Below are positions 50,315 through 61,851 of a stretch of DNA of 64,000 bases, one piece after another (the first letter of the stretch is position 1; each line of letters opens with the position of its first letter). Source of the DNA: Methylomonas sp. EFPC3 (GTDB taxonomy: Bacteria > Pseudomonadota > Gammaproteobacteria > Methylococcales > Methylomonadaceae). The translations under genes were made by a program, and so were the position numbers. The notes under the pieces are model-generated. The model worked only from the letters and a program-made list of their open reading frames with translations, was not told the DNA's origin and made no database searches. Location: the NCBI RefSeq assembly GCF_029643245.1, contig NZ_CP116398.1, positions 1-64,000 of the forward strand. The letters run 5' to 3'.

Positions 50315-51757
50315 CTAGAACGACATCACGATTTGAGCAATACCGAGTTTCCGGTCGAAGTAGCGTTCCGCCGTTTCGGTGCCAAGCGAATCGTCGTATT
50401 CGAACTTGACCTGCAAGTGGTCGCTGAATTTGTAATTGAAGCCCAGGCTGAGCATCGAAATATCGTTGATGGCGACGGTACTGCCGTCAAAGTCCAGGCC
50501 CAGATTCTGCGAAGGCTGCCAACGGCTGTAGCGGGCGAAGGCAATGATCGGCATCTTAGCCAGACTTGCCAAATCCACGGTGAAGGTGGAGTGGTAACCC
50601 AACTGGTGGCCCTTGCCGAACGGACTATTATTCGGGCCGACGACGATAATCGGATTGCCGTCCCCGTCCTGGTCCAGAAACACTTGTTGGTGCGCATTCA
50701 ACAGCATGAACTCGTTCTGCAAGCGCCAGATGCCGTAGCCGATGGCTAAATCGGCGCCGTACACGGTATTGCGGATCCGGTTTTCGCCGTCCAGTTCGCT
50801 CAAATGCGAGATGCCGAATTCGATACCTTCCGGATTGCTGCTATGGATTTTGTAGGCGTTTTGCCCCAGGCTCAAGCCGAGACGGCCGCCGATGGTATGA
50901 CCGTCGTTGGCGTACAAGGCATCGGTCCAAAATACGGAGTAATTGAACCAGTCGAAATTGCCGTAGGAACGCAAGCCGTCGGCGTTGTACCCGCCCAGTT
51001 GCATGCGCGAAGTGGTCAACGGCGCCGTGACCGTGACCCGGTCCTTGTTGGCGAAGTATTGGTAATCGCTGCCGAACGGCAAGTCGAAACGGCCGGCCTG
51101 GATATGCAAGCCTTTGTTGTTGAAAATCCGGCCGCGCGGCGGAATGCGGTCGTTGAACAGATGGTAGTCGACCAAGGCGACGGCAATGCCGGCCGTGGTA
51201 CTGCCGCCGCTCAATGCACCTGGACCGCTGTTGCCGCAAAACACCGCTCCCGGTGCGCCGTAGTCGGCATTGGACGAGTTGCCGCACAGTACCAAGGCCG
51301 AGCTGGCACCGAAATGGTCGTCGTGGACGTAGTCAAGATCCAGCTCCACCGAGCCGACGCTGAAAGTCTGGTCGGTGGAGTTGCCGGTTTTGGCGTTGAT
51401 GTCGAAGAAGCCGCTCATGACCAGGCCGTTGGCTTCGGCGGCTTCTTTCAGCTCGGCCACCTTTTTGTCCAGCGCTTTCAGTTTGCTGTCTACCGTCGGC
51501 TCCGGCTTGGCATTGGCTGCGGTTTTTTCCGGAACCGCTGCCGGCGCGGCTGGCGGCAAAGCGGCAACGGTAGGCGCGCGTTCTTGTTCCAGTTGCCGGA
51601 TGCGAGCTTCGAGTTGTTCGATCTTCCGGTCCTTGTCCTGCAACATGGTTTGGACGATCTTGCGGATATGCTCGTCGTCTGCCGTTGCGGCATGGCAATC
51701 GGGTTGTGCTCCCAAAGCCAGTGCGGTCAATATAGATAGATATCGTCTTTGGGGCAT
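50315..51757 (-). CDS. Outer-membrane beta-barrel protein with coiled-coil N-terminus
   Basis: 480 residues from ATG 51757. A signal peptide (MPQRRYLSILTALALGAQ) is followed by a coiled coil (KIVQTMLQDKDRKIEQLEAR) and a Pro/Ala linker, then an amphipathic beta-strand barrel with many aromatic girdle residues (GSVELDLDYVHDDHF, GLHIQAGRFDLPFG). The C-terminus FDRKLGIAQIVMSF ends in Phe, the usual BAM signal. It resembles porins with a periplasmic coiled-coil trimerisation stalk. First in the operon with the tetraheme cytochrome, so it may admit a substrate or complete a conduit across the outer membrane. Confidence 0.8.
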   Translation of the reverse strand: MPQRRYLSILTALALGAQPDCHAATADDEHIRKIVQTMLQDKDRKIEQLEARIRQLEQERAPTVAALPPAAPAAVPEKTAANAKPEPTVDSKLKALDKKVAELKEAAEANGLVMSGFFDINAKTGNSTDQTFSVGSVELDLDYVHDDHFGASSALVLCGNSSNADYGAPGAVFCGNSGPGALSGGSTTAGIAVALVDYHLFNDRIPPRGRIFNNKGLHIQAGRFDLPFGSDYQYFANKDRVTVTAPLTTSRMQLGGYNADGLRSYGNFDWFNYSVFWTDALYANDGHTIGGRLGLSLGQNAYKIHSSNPEGIEFGISHLSELDGENRIRNTVYGADLAIGYGIWRLQNEFMLLNAHQQVFLDQDGDGNPIIVVGPNNSPFGKGHQLGYHSTFTVDLASLAKMPIIAFARYSRWQPSQNLGLDFDGSTVAINDISMLSLGFNYKFSDHLQVKFEYDDSLGTETAERYFDRKLGIAQIVMSF

Positions 51758-51959
51758 CGGTTTTCGAAATGTAAGATAAAGACTACTTCTGCAATTGCTA
51801 AGGCCAAAGTTAGACATATTTGCCGGGAATACAAGCAAGCGGGCGCAGTTTGGCAAGCGGCTTATTCGCGCTCAATTCTGGTGATACAATGGCCGGCTTT
51901 TTATGCCCGGCGGAGTGTGGTAATTGGCCGGGAAACCGCGAATCGTGCTTAGGTCGTCT

Positions 51960-52898
51960 ATGAGTAAATTGAAATGTGCCGTGATCGGCGCCGGATATTT
52001 GGGGAAGTTTCATGCGGAAAAATATGCGTCGTTAAAAAATTGCGAACTGGTGGCGGTGGTCGACATCAACGAAGACGCTGCGCGGCAGGTCGCCGAAAAA
52101 CACGGCACCCAGGCCTTGACCGATTACCAATCCCTGCTCGGCCAGATCGATGCCGTCAGCATCGTGGTGCCCACCAGTTACCACCACAGCGTATCCAAGG
52201 ATTTTCTGCTCGCCGGTACTCACGTGCTGGTGGAAAAGCCGATAACGGTGACCGTTGAAGAAGCTGACGAATTGATCGCCATCGCCCAGGAAAAGAACGT
52301 CATTTTGCAGGTCGGCCATCTGGAGCGCTTCAACCCGGCGGTGCGGGGACTGGAGACCTTGGACGAAAAACCGCTGTTCATAGAATCGCACCGCTTGTCG
52401 CCGTTCAACCCCCGCGCCAACGACGTCAGCGTGGTGCTGGACCTGATGATTCACGATATCGACATCATCCTGGCCCTGGTCAATTCCGAGATCGAAAAAA
52501 TCGACGCCAGCGGCACTGCGGTATTGACCCAGGGTACCGATATCGCCAACGCCCGCATCACCTTTAAAAACGGCTGTGTCGCCAACGTCACCGCCAGCCG
52601 GATCAGCATGAAAATGGAACGCAAGATGCGCATGTTCCGACCCAGTTCCTACGTCTCGGTCGATTTTCAGAATCGGGTGCTGGTCAAGCATAAAACCGGC
52701 GACAAGGAGATGTTTCCCGGCATTCCGGAAATCGTTACCGAGGAACTGACTTTCGAGAGCGGCGACGCGCTTCTGGAAGAAATCAAACATTTTGTCAATT
52801 GCATCCAAACCGGCGAGAATCCGCTGGTTCCCGGCGAAGCCGGCCGCAAGGCGCTGGCGACCGCGATTGAAATCACCAAGTTTTTAACCCATCGCTAA
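51960..52898 (+). CDS. gnnA: Gfo/Idh/MocA oxidoreductase, GnnA-like
   Basis: 312 residues from ATG 51960. NAD-binding VIGAGYLGKFHAEKY, the EKPITVTVEEADELI motif with Lys, and GHLERFNPAVRGLETL. The neighbours (a DegT-type aminotransferase and lpxB) match the GnnA-GnnB pair of Acidithiobacillus, where GnnA oxidises C3 of UDP-GlcNAc so GnnB can add an amino group, giving lipid A with amide-linked chains at C3. The function is taken from that context. Another UDP-sugar dehydrogenase remains possible. Confidence 0.8.
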   Translation: MSKLKCAVIGAGYLGKFHAEKYASLKNCELVAVVDINEDAARQVAEKHGTQALTDYQSLLGQIDAVSIVVPTSYHHSVSKDFLLAGTHVLVEKPITVTVEEADELIAIAQEKNVILQVGHLERFNPAVRGLETLDEKPLFIESHRLSPFNPRANDVSVVLDLMIHDIDIILALVNSEIEKIDASGTAVLTQGTDIANARITFKNGCVANVTASRISMKMERKMRMFRPSSYVSVDFQNRVLVKHKTGDKEMFPGIPEIVTEELTFESGDALLEEIKHFVNCIQTGENPLVPGEAGRKALATAIEITKFLTHR

Positions 52899-52910
52899 AG
52901 GGCGGCCACT

Positions 52911-54008
52911 ATGATCCCGATGGTCAATTTGCAAGCGCAGTACGCGGAAATTCAAGATGAAATTGTCGGCGGTTTCAGCGAAACCCTGAACAATTGCGCA
53001 TTCATTCTGGGGCCGAACGTACAGGCGTTCGAGAAAGAGGCTGCCGAGTATTTGGGCGTCAAACACGCCATCGGTTGCGCCTCCGGCACCGACGCCTTGC
53101 ATCTGGCCTTGTTGGCGGAAGGCATCGGCGCCGGCGACGAAGTCATCACCAGCGCCTTTACCTTCATCGCCACGGCCGAAGCGATCAAATACGTGGGCGC
53201 GACACCGGTGTTCGTCGATATCGATCCGGGCAGCTTCAACATCACACCGGAAAACATCGAAAAAGCCATCACCGCCAAAACCAGGGCGGTGATGCCGGTA
53301 CACCTGTTCGGCCAGCCGGCCGACTTGCCGGCGATCAAAGCCATTTGCGACAAGCATGGTTTGAAACTGATCGAAGACTGCGCCCAGTCTTTCGGTGCCA
53401 CGGTTTACAACAAGCAGACCGGCAGTTTCGGCAATGCTGCCGGTTTCAGCTTTTTTCCGAGCAAAAATCTGGGCTGCTTCGGCGACGGCGGCCTGGTCAC
53501 CACCGATTCCGACGCGACCGCGGCCAAGGTCAAACAATACCGCAACCACGGCTCGGAAGTGCGTTATTACCATGATGTGATCGGTTACAACAGCCGGCTG
53601 GACGAGTTGCAGGCCGTGGTGTTGCGCGCCAAGTTAAAACGCATCGACCAATACAACGCCGCCCGCCGCCACGCCGCGCATTTGTACTCCGAACTGCTGG
53701 CCGGTTTGCCGCTGACCACCCCTTATGAGGACGGTATCGGCGTGCACGTTTACCATCAATACACTTTGTTGTGCGATCGCCGCGACGAAGTCATGAAAGC
53801 CTTGCAGGAGCAACAGATTGCCAGCGCGATTTACTATCCGGTGCCGCTGCATCAACAAAACGTGTTCAAGGCCGAATGCGCCGGCGTGTCGTTGCCGGTG
53901 ACCGAATCGGTCGCGGCGCGCTGCATGTCGTTGCCGATCTGCGCCAACCTGAGTGACGACAACGTGCATAAAATCGCCGGTGTCATCCGCGGCGTACTCT
54001 CCGCCTAA
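52911..54008 (+). CDS. gnnB: DegT/DnrJ-type aminotransferase, GnnB-like
   Basis: 365 residues. PLP fold with SGTDALHLALLAEGIGAG, ITSAFTFIATAEAIKYVG, IEDCAQSFGATVYNKQTG and the cofactor Lys in GFSFFPSKNLGCFGDGG. It begins 12 bases after gnnA. It should transaminate the 3-keto-UDP-GlcNAc made by GnnA, using glutamate. The following gene is lpxB, so the product feeds lipid A. Confidence 0.85.
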   Translation: MIPMVNLQAQYAEIQDEIVGGFSETLNNCAFILGPNVQAFEKEAAEYLGVKHAIGCASGTDALHLALLAEGIGAGDEVITSAFTFIATAEAIKYVGATPVFVDIDPGSFNITPENIEKAITAKTRAVMPVHLFGQPADLPAIKAICDKHGLKLIEDCAQSFGATVYNKQTGSFGNAAGFSFFPSKNLGCFGDGGLVTTDSDATAAKVKQYRNHGSEVRYYHDVIGYNSRLDELQAVVLRAKLKRIDQYNAARRHAAHLYSELLAGLPLTTPYEDGIGVHVYHQYTLLCDRRDEVMKALQEQQIASAIYYPVPLHQQNVFKAECAGVSLPVTESVAARCMSLPICANLSDDNVHKIAGVIRGVLSA

Positions 54009-54064
54009 ATCAATCTTATCCAGGCAGGCTTGGTTGCAACCGGGTCTGCCGTCTTATCCGTTCG

Positions 54065-55220
54065 ATGAATAGTCCGCAGCCACCCTATACGCTGTTGTTC
54101 AGCGCCGGCGAAGCGTCCGGCGACCGCCACGCCGCCAATATGTTTTTGGAAATGAAACAACGTTACCCGGCGCTTGTCGGCATCGGCATGGGTGGCACCA
54201 AAATGCGCGAGGCCGGGATCGATGTGCGCTACGATTCGGCCGGTATCGGCGTGATCGGCTTGGTCGAGGTTTTGAAACACTACGGCGAAATACGGCGCGC
54301 CTTGCGGCTGATGCAACAGATCGTGGCCCGGGAAAAACCGGATTTGCTGGTTTGCGTCGATTACAAGGAATTCAATCTGAAATTGGCGCGGTTCGCCAAG
54401 CGGCAGGGCATCAAAGTCCTGTTTTACGTCAGTCCGCAGGTCTGGGCCTGGCGGCAGGGGCGGGTCAAAACCTACGGTAAGGCCATCGATATGATGGCGG
54501 TGATTTTCCCGTTCGAAACTCGATATTACGAAGCGGAAAAACGTGCCGGTCCGCTACGTCGGCCATCCTTCCGTCGATAAAGTGCATCCGCAACGTAGTA
54601 AATCCGAAGACTTCGAGCTGTTCGGCCTGGATCCGGCGCGGCCGGTGGTCGGGATCTTGCCCGGCAGCCGGGGCAACGAGATCAAACGCATGTTGCCGGT
54701 GATGCTCGAAGCCGCCGAAAAACTGGCTGCAGTTCGGCCGCAGCTGCAATTTATTTTGCCGCAGGCGGATTCGATCGAAGATAGCGTGCTGGCCGAGCAT
54801 TTGCAGCGGACCATCTTGTCGGTGCACGTCGTCAAGAGCCAGCCTTACGACGCCATTCAATGCTGCGACGCGGTAATGACCACCTCCGGCACCGCCTCGC
54901 TGGAAATCGCATTGTTGCAAGTACCTATGGTAATCGTCTACCGGCTGGCGGCGTTTAGCTATTGGCTGGGCAAACGGCTGGTGAAAATCCCATTCATCGG
55001 CCTGCCCAACATCATCGCCGGCAAGGGTATTGTCCGCGAATTGATTCAGGAACAATTGACCGCCGACAACCTGGCTGCAGAAATTGGGCGGCTATTGGAC
55101 AATACTGCTTACCGCGAGGGCTGCATTGCCGAATTGGGCGAGGTCAAACGCCAACTCGGCTGCGGCGGCGGTTCGCGCAACATGGCCGAGCTGGCCTTGG
55201 AAATGCTGCGCGGCCGCTAA
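54065..55220 (+). pseudogene. lpxB: Lipid-A-disaccharide synthase, frameshifted
   Basis: The N-terminal half (ATG 54065; LFSAGEASGDRHAANMFLEM, VDYKEFNLKLARFAKRQGIK, FYVSPQVWAWRQGRVKTYGK) runs into a frameshift at a five-A run (54537-54541). The second half resumes in the next frame as VPVRYVGHPSVDKV, then GILPGSRGNEIKRMLPVMLE and VMTTSGTASLEIALLQVPMV to the stop at 55220. Both halves are well conserved, and lpxB is normally essential in Gram-negative bacteria, so a sequencing or assembly error at the homopolymer, or slippage, is more likely than true loss. It joins lipid X and UDP-2,3-diacylglucosamine. Confidence 0.85.
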
Positions 55221-55229
55221 TTCGGCGTT

Positions 55230-56652
<1,423 letters not shown>

Positions 56653-57753
56653 ATGCATAATAAAAAAATACAGACCATATTAGTCGTCGACGATTCCCCG
56701 GAAAACGTCATCGTGCTTAGCGAATTGTTGCAGCCGCAATACCGGGTCAGAGTGGCGACTTCGGGGCCGCGCGCGTTGCAAGTGGTCGCTACCACACCGC
56801 ATCCGGATCTGATCCTATTGGACGTGATGATGCCGGAGATGGACGGCTACCAAGTGTTCGAGAATCTGCGCGCCGAGCCGGCGACGAGTCAGATCCCGGT
56901 GATTTTCGTCACGGCGATGGACAGTATGGAATCGGAACTGCGCGGCTTGGATGCCGGCGCGGTGGATTACATCACCAAGCCGATATTACCGCAGATCGTG
57001 TTGGCGCGGGTGCGTACCCAGTTGGAATTGAAACAGGCCCGCGACTGGCTCAGCGATCAGAACGTCTATCTGGAAGCAGAGGTGACCAGACGGATGCGGG
57101 AAAACGAATTGATACAAAAGACCGCCATCAGGGCGTTGGCCCATTTGGCGGAAATCCGCGATCCGGAAACCGGAAACCACATCCTCCGCACCCAGGCCTA
57201 TGTCCAGCATCTGGCCGAATCCTTGCAAAGCCACCCGCGCTTTGCCGGAGTCCTGAGCGACCACTACGTCGATTTGCTGGCCCGGTCGGCCCCGCTACAC
57301 GATATCGGCAAAGTCGGCATTCCGGACGTGATCTTACATAAACCGGGGCCGTTGACAGTCGACGAGTGGAAAATCATGAAAACTCACGCCAAATTAGGCA
57401 GCGATGCGATCGAAATGGCGGAACGCGACGCCACCCCCAATGTGGAATTCCTGGTGCTGGCCAAGGAAATCGCCCACTGGCACCATGAACAATGGGACGG
57501 CAGCGGTTATCCCGACGGTCTGGCGGGGGACGATATTCCGGTCTCGGCCCGCATCATGGCGATCGCCGACGTATTCGATTCCCTGATCTCCCGCCGAGTC
57601 TACAAGCCGCCGTTGCCGCCGGCGGATGCCAAAATCATCATTGCCGAAGGCAGTGGCCGCCATTTCGACCCGGACATGGCCGAGGTATTCCTGGAGGACT
57701 TCGATTTCTATTGCGAAATCGCCCGCCGCAACCCTGACGGTCCGGAGAGGTAG
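56653..57753 (+). CDS. Response regulator with HD-GYP domain
   Basis: 366 residues from ATG 56653. A receiver (about 8-125) has Asp near 55 in LILLDVMMPEMDG and a late Lys in DYITKPI. The HD-GYP domain (about 155-345) has HDIGKVGIPDVILHKPGP (HD near 216) and HEQWDGSGYPDGL (GYP near 285). It should hydrolyse c-di-GMP when phosphorylated. It starts a three-gene set with another receiver protein and a hybrid kinase. Confidence 0.94.
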   Translation: MHNKKIQTILVVDDSPENVIVLSELLQPQYRVRVATSGPRALQVVATTPHPDLILLDVMMPEMDGYQVFENLRAEPATSQIPVIFVTAMDSMESELRGLDAGAVDYITKPILPQIVLARVRTQLELKQARDWLSDQNVYLEAEVTRRMRENELIQKTAIRALAHLAEIRDPETGNHILRTQAYVQHLAESLQSHPRFAGVLSDHYVDLLARSAPLHDIGKVGIPDVILHKPGPLTVDEWKIMKTHAKLGSDAIEMAERDATPNVEFLVLAKEIAHWHHEQWDGSGYPDGLAGDDIPVSARIMAIADVFDSLISRRVYKPPLPPADAKIIIAEGSGRHFDPDMAEVFLEDFDFYCEIARRNPDGPER

Positions 57754-57757
57754 CGGT

Positions 57758-58651
57758 ATGAACACGGCACCGAGCGTATTGCTGGTCGAAGACGAAGAGA
57801 TCATATCCATAGTGATCGAAAGCATATTGCAGACCCGAGGTTATCGGATAGACCTTTGCAGTAACGGCATGCATGCCTGGGAAAAGTTGCAAGCCGATCC
57901 GGCTGCCTACGATCTGGTATTGCTGGATTGGGGCTTGCCTAGCCTGAACGGCATCGAGTTGTTGAATTTGATTAAAAGCGACCGGGTGTTGGCTGACATC
58001 CCGGTGATCATCGAAACCGCCCGTAGCGATAAAAACAGTATTCAGCAGGGCTTGAGCCAGGGCGCTTATTACTATCTGACCAAGCCCTTTCAGCCCGAGG
58101 TGTTGCTGGCCGTTGTCGATGCCGCGTTGGAGCAGCGTAGCGAGTTGCGCGAAATGGTGGAAAACCTGCGCAGCGCGGAACGGCCGTTGGTATTGATGCG
58201 CGAAGGCCGGTTCAGCTTCCAGACCTTGGAAGACGCCCGGGTGTTGGCGACTCATCTGGCCAGAATCTGCCCGGAGCCAGAGCGAGCGGTGCAGGGCTTG
58301 CAAGAGCTGCTGATCAATGCCGTCGAACACGGCAACCTCGGAATTTCCTACGCCGAAAAAGGCCGTTTCGTATTGGCGGGAACCTGGACCGAAGAAATCG
58401 ACCGCAGGCTGCAATTGCCCGAGTATCGGCAACTTTTCGCCGAGGTCTGCTTCCTGCGCGGCGACGACGAATTGCGCTTCACCATCACCGATCAAGGCAG
58501 CGGCTTCGATTGCTCGGGATACCTGGACTTTTCTCCGGAACGGGCTTTCGATATCCACGGCCGCGGCATCGCGATGGCGCGGCATTTGAGTTTCGACAGT
58601 CTGGAATATGTCGGAAACGGCAATACCGCCATCGCCCGTTTCAAGTTATGA
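57758..58651 (+). CDS. Response regulator with anti-sigma-type HATPase
   Basis: 297 residues. A receiver (about 6-125) has phospho-acceptor Asp in LVLLDWGLPSLNG and Lys in YYLTKPFQP. After a linker, a HATPase_c_2 domain like RsbW/SpoIIAB (QELLINAVEHGNLGI, ITDQGSGFDCS, GRGIAMARHL). It begins four bases after the HD-GYP gene. Phosphorylation probably gates its serine kinase activity on an anti-sigma antagonist. It resembles the HATPase half of the regulator at 40105. Confidence 0.88.
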   Translation: MNTAPSVLLVEDEEIISIVIESILQTRGYRIDLCSNGMHAWEKLQADPAAYDLVLLDWGLPSLNGIELLNLIKSDRVLADIPVIIETARSDKNSIQQGLSQGAYYYLTKPFQPEVLLAVVDAALEQRSELREMVENLRSAERPLVLMREGRFSFQTLEDARVLATHLARICPEPERAVQGLQELLINAVEHGNLGISYAEKGRFVLAGTWTEEIDRRLQLPEYRQLFAEVCFLRGDDELRFTITDQGSGFDCSGYLDFSPERAFDIHGRGIAMARHLSFDSLEYVGNGNTAIARFKL

Positions 58652-58806
58652 GGATGCATCGGTACGTTTCGACCGGTTAAAACCAATGCTGCCCCGTTCC
58701 AGTCGCCTTGTTGTACGGTTTGCTTCGCGCGCGGAGGCGGCCGGCACCGCGCAATTTTTCGGGCCGGTCCGCTGCTCTCTTCCCTTCGGTTACCGCGCGA
58801 ATTCCC

Positions 58807-61800
58807 ATGTCCAGCCTCAAACGTAGCCGGACGATCATCCCTTATCTCTTTGCCGTGGCAGCAGTTGCGGCGGTGTTTGCAGTGAGCCAGGGTTTTCCCG
58901 CCACCGGGCAGACGCCAGCCAGTTTGCTGTGGCTGATGTTGCCGATCATTTCCTGCGCGCTGTTTTGCGGGCCGGGGCCGGGTGTGGTTGCAACACTGGC
59001 GGCCGCAGCCGTTATGGTAACGGGGGCGGCGGCGGGCGAAGCCGGCCTTTCCTTCTGGCTTTTTCTGGCGAATGCGGTGTTGGTTTGCTGGGCAGGCTTG
59101 CTGCTGCAACGGCGCCGCAACCGGGAGCTGCAAAAAGCCAGAGCCGAGGCGGCCAATTTGGTGGACGAAGCCTTGATGGCACAGCAGCGGGCGGAGCTGG
59201 CCAGCATTGCTCTGCGCGAGAGCGAGCAACGGCTGCGGATGGCGCAAGAGGGGGCGCACGTCGGTATCTGGGATTGGGACGTGGTCAACGACGTGTGCCA
59301 TTGGTCGCCGGAATGCACCCGGCTTTACGGGCTGGAACCGGGCGACTTACGCAGCAATGCCGATTGGCTGCTGCGGGTGCATCCCGAGGATCAGCCGTTG
59401 ATCGAGGCGCAATGGCGGGAGCGGGTGATGCAACATCTGCCGATCGACATCGAGTTCCGGTTTTTGCACCGTTCCGGCGAAATCCGCTGGATGGTCAGCC
59501 GCGGCCAGGCTCAGTACGACGCGGACGGCAAGCCGATCCGCTTGTTCGGCGTCAATCTTGACATTACCGAACGTAAAACGGCGGAGCAAGACTTGATGAA
59601 ACTGGCTCAGGTCGTCGAACAGAATCCGTCCGGCATCATCGTCACCAACGCCGACGGTAAAATCGAGTACGTCAATCAAGCTTTTCTGGCTCAAACCGGT
59701 TACAAGCGCGAAGACGTCTTGGGCGCCAACCCGCGGTTCTTACAATCCGGGAAAACCCCGCGGGCGGTATTCCGGGAAATGTGGCGAACGCTGCAAGAAG
59801 GCCGGGTTTGGAAAGGCGAATTCATCAACCGCGACAGACGCGGCCGGGAATACACCGAGTTTGTCAGCGTGATACCGATCCGCCAACCCGACGGCCGCGT
59901 CAGCCATTTTGTCTCGGTGCAGGAAGACATCACCGAAAAAAAACGGATCGGCGCGGAATTGGACCGGCATCGCCATCACCTGGAAGAATTGGTGGCCAGC
60001 CGCACTGCCGAGTTGGCGGCGGCCAGGGCGCAGGCGGACGCGGCCAACCAGGCCAAGACTGCGTTTTTGGCCAACATGAGTCACGAGATCCGCACGCCGA
60101 TGAATGCGATCATCGGTCTGACTTATCTATTGCGGCAAAGCCGCGTCGACGCCGAGCAGATCGACCGTTTGGATAAAATCGATAATGCGGCCCAGCATCT
60201 GTTAGCGGTAATCAACGACATCCTGGATTTGTCCAAAATCGAAGCCGGCCGCTTGGAATTGGAACACACCGATTTTTCGCTGCCGGCGCTGCTGGACCAT
60301 GTGCGCTCGCTCATCGCCGATCAGGCCCGGCTCAAAGGTGTGAAGCTTGTGATCGATCAGGATGGCGTGCCGCAGTGGTTGCGCGGCGACCCGACCCGGT
60401 TGCGGCAGGCCATGTTGAATTACGCCAGTAATGCCGTGAAATTTACCGAGCGCGGCGAGATCCGGCTGCTGGCCGAGTTGTTGGCGGAAGACGCGGACGG
60501 TTTGACTTTGCGTTTTGCGGTCGAGGATTCCGGCATCGGGATCGCGGCGGACAAAATGCCGATGTTATTCGAAACCTTTGCCCAGGCCGACGTCACGACC
60601 ACCCGCAAATTCGGCGGTACCGGCCTCGGGCTGGCCATTACCCGGCGTCTGGCGTGGATGATGGGCGGAGAAGCCGGTGCCGACAGCTGCGCCGGACAGG
60701 GCAGCCGGTTTTGGTTTACGGCTCGCTTGCAGCGCGGACACGGGGAGGGCGAATGTAGCGTCGCCAAACCCAGTGGCGCGGAAGACGCCTTGAAGCTCCA
60801 GCATCCGGGGGCCCGTATTCTGTTGGTGGAAGACAATCCTATCAATCGCGAAGTCGCACTGGAATTGCTGAACGGGATGGGCCTGGCCGTGACTACGGCC
60901 GAGAACGGCCGGGTTGCGGTCGATAAAGTCTTTGCCGACCGGTTCGATTTGGTGTTGATGGACGTGCAAATGCCGACAATGGACGGCTTGGAAGCGACCC
61001 GACTGATCCGGGAGCGGGCGGAATTTGCCAAGTTGCCGATCTTGGCGATGACGGCAAACGTGTTCGATGAAGACCGGCAGGAATGTCTGGCCGCGGGTAT
61101 GAACGGATTCGTGGTCAAGCCGGTGGTTCCCGACGACTTGTATCGGGCGTTGTTGGACTGGCTCGGGCGAGGTGTTACCCCGGCGCCGGCTGCCGAGCTG
61201 CCGTCTGCCGGATGCTCGGCGGACGCCAAGCGATCGGAAGCGCCGATTGCGATTGCCGGTTTGAACAGTCTGCAAGGTCTGGCCGTCGTCAGAGGAGACG
61301 GGGCAAAATACCGGCGGCTGTTGCGGATGTTCCGAGACGCTCATCGCGACGATACGAAACGGATAGTCGATGCGCTGCTGGAGCAACGCCGGGCCGAAGC
61401 CCGGGCCTTGGCCCATGCCTTGAAAGGCGTCGCCGCTACACTGGGGGCCTTTGGCGTAGCCGCCGCGGCCGCCAGACTGGATCAGGCCTTGCATGAGGAA
61501 ACCGAGCTGGCCGGCTGCCTGGATTTGGTGCGACTATGCGAAGAGGAACTGAGTCCGTTGTTGGCGGGAATCGAGGCCATGGGCGAAGCCGAGACGATTG
61601 CCGACGCAGATGCCGCTACCGACGTTCGCGCCGACGCCGCGATTGCCGAATTGCAGAATCTGCTGGGCGAGGACAACGCGCTGGCCTGCCGTCTGGCCAA
61701 AAAGTACGCCGCAACCTTGGCCGCGGTGTTGGGGCAGGATTACGCCGAATTTAGCCGGCAAATCGACGGCTTCAATTTCGTAGCGGCGTTGGCATTGCTG

Positions 61801-61851
61801 AATAAGGCGACCGGAAATTCCGGCCTGGGCGGGGAATCCGGCCCGCTGTAA
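58807..61851 (+). CDS. Hybrid histidine kinase (PAS-PAS-HisKA-HATPase-REC-Hpt)
   Basis: 1014 residues from ATG 58807. An N-terminal membrane region (about 8-100), PAS1 (about 138-258), PAS2 (about 262-380; NPSGIIVTNADGKIEYVNQA), HisKA with FLANMSHEIRTPMNAIIG (His near 427), HATPase (NYASNAVKFTERGEI, GTGLGLAITRRLA), a receiver with LVLMDVQMP (Asp near 717) and an Hpt domain with AHALKGVAATLGA (His near 868). All phosphorelay residues are present. It likely feeds the two receivers upstream. Confidence 0.93.
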   Translation: MSSLKRSRTIIPYLFAVAAVAAVFAVSQGFPATGQTPASLLWLMLPIISCALFCGPGPGVVATLAAAAVMVTGAAAGEAGLSFWLFLANAVLVCWAGLLLQRRRNRELQKARAEAANLVDEALMAQQRAELASIALRESEQRLRMAQEGAHVGIWDWDVVNDVCHWSPECTRLYGLEPGDLRSNADWLLRVHPEDQPLIEAQWRERVMQHLPIDIEFRFLHRSGEIRWMVSRGQAQYDADGKPIRLFGVNLDITERKTAEQDLMKLAQVVEQNPSGIIVTNADGKIEYVNQAFLAQTGYKREDVLGANPRFLQSGKTPRAVFREMWRTLQEGRVWKGEFINRDRRGREYTEFVSVIPIRQPDGRVSHFVSVQEDITEKKRIGAELDRHRHHLEELVASRTAELAAARAQADAANQAKTAFLANMSHEIRTPMNAIIGLTYLLRQSRVDAEQIDRLDKIDNAAQHLLAVINDILDLSKIEAGRLELEHTDFSLPALLDHVRSLIADQARLKGVKLVIDQDGVPQWLRGDPTRLRQAMLNYASNAVKFTERGEIRLLAELLAEDADGLTLRFAVEDSGIGIAADKMPMLFETFAQADVTTTRKFGGTGLGLAITRRLAWMMGGEAGADSCAGQGSRFWFTARLQRGHGEGECSVAKPSGAEDALKLQHPGARILLVEDNPINREVALELLNGMGLAVTTAENGRVAVDKVFADRFDLVLMDVQMPTMDGLEATRLIRERAEFAKLPILAMTANVFDEDRQECLAAGMNGFVVKPVVPDDLYRALLDWLGRGVTPAPAAELPSAGCSADAKRSEAPIAIAGLNSLQGLAVVRGDGAKYRRLLRMFRDAHRDDTKRIVDALLEQRRAEARALAHALKGVAATLGAFGVAAAAARLDQALHEETELAGCLDLVRLCEEELSPLLAGIEAMGEAETIADADAATDVRADAAIAELQNLLGEDNALACRLAKKYAATLAAVLGQDYAEFSRQIDGFNFVAALALLNKATGNSGLGGESGPL

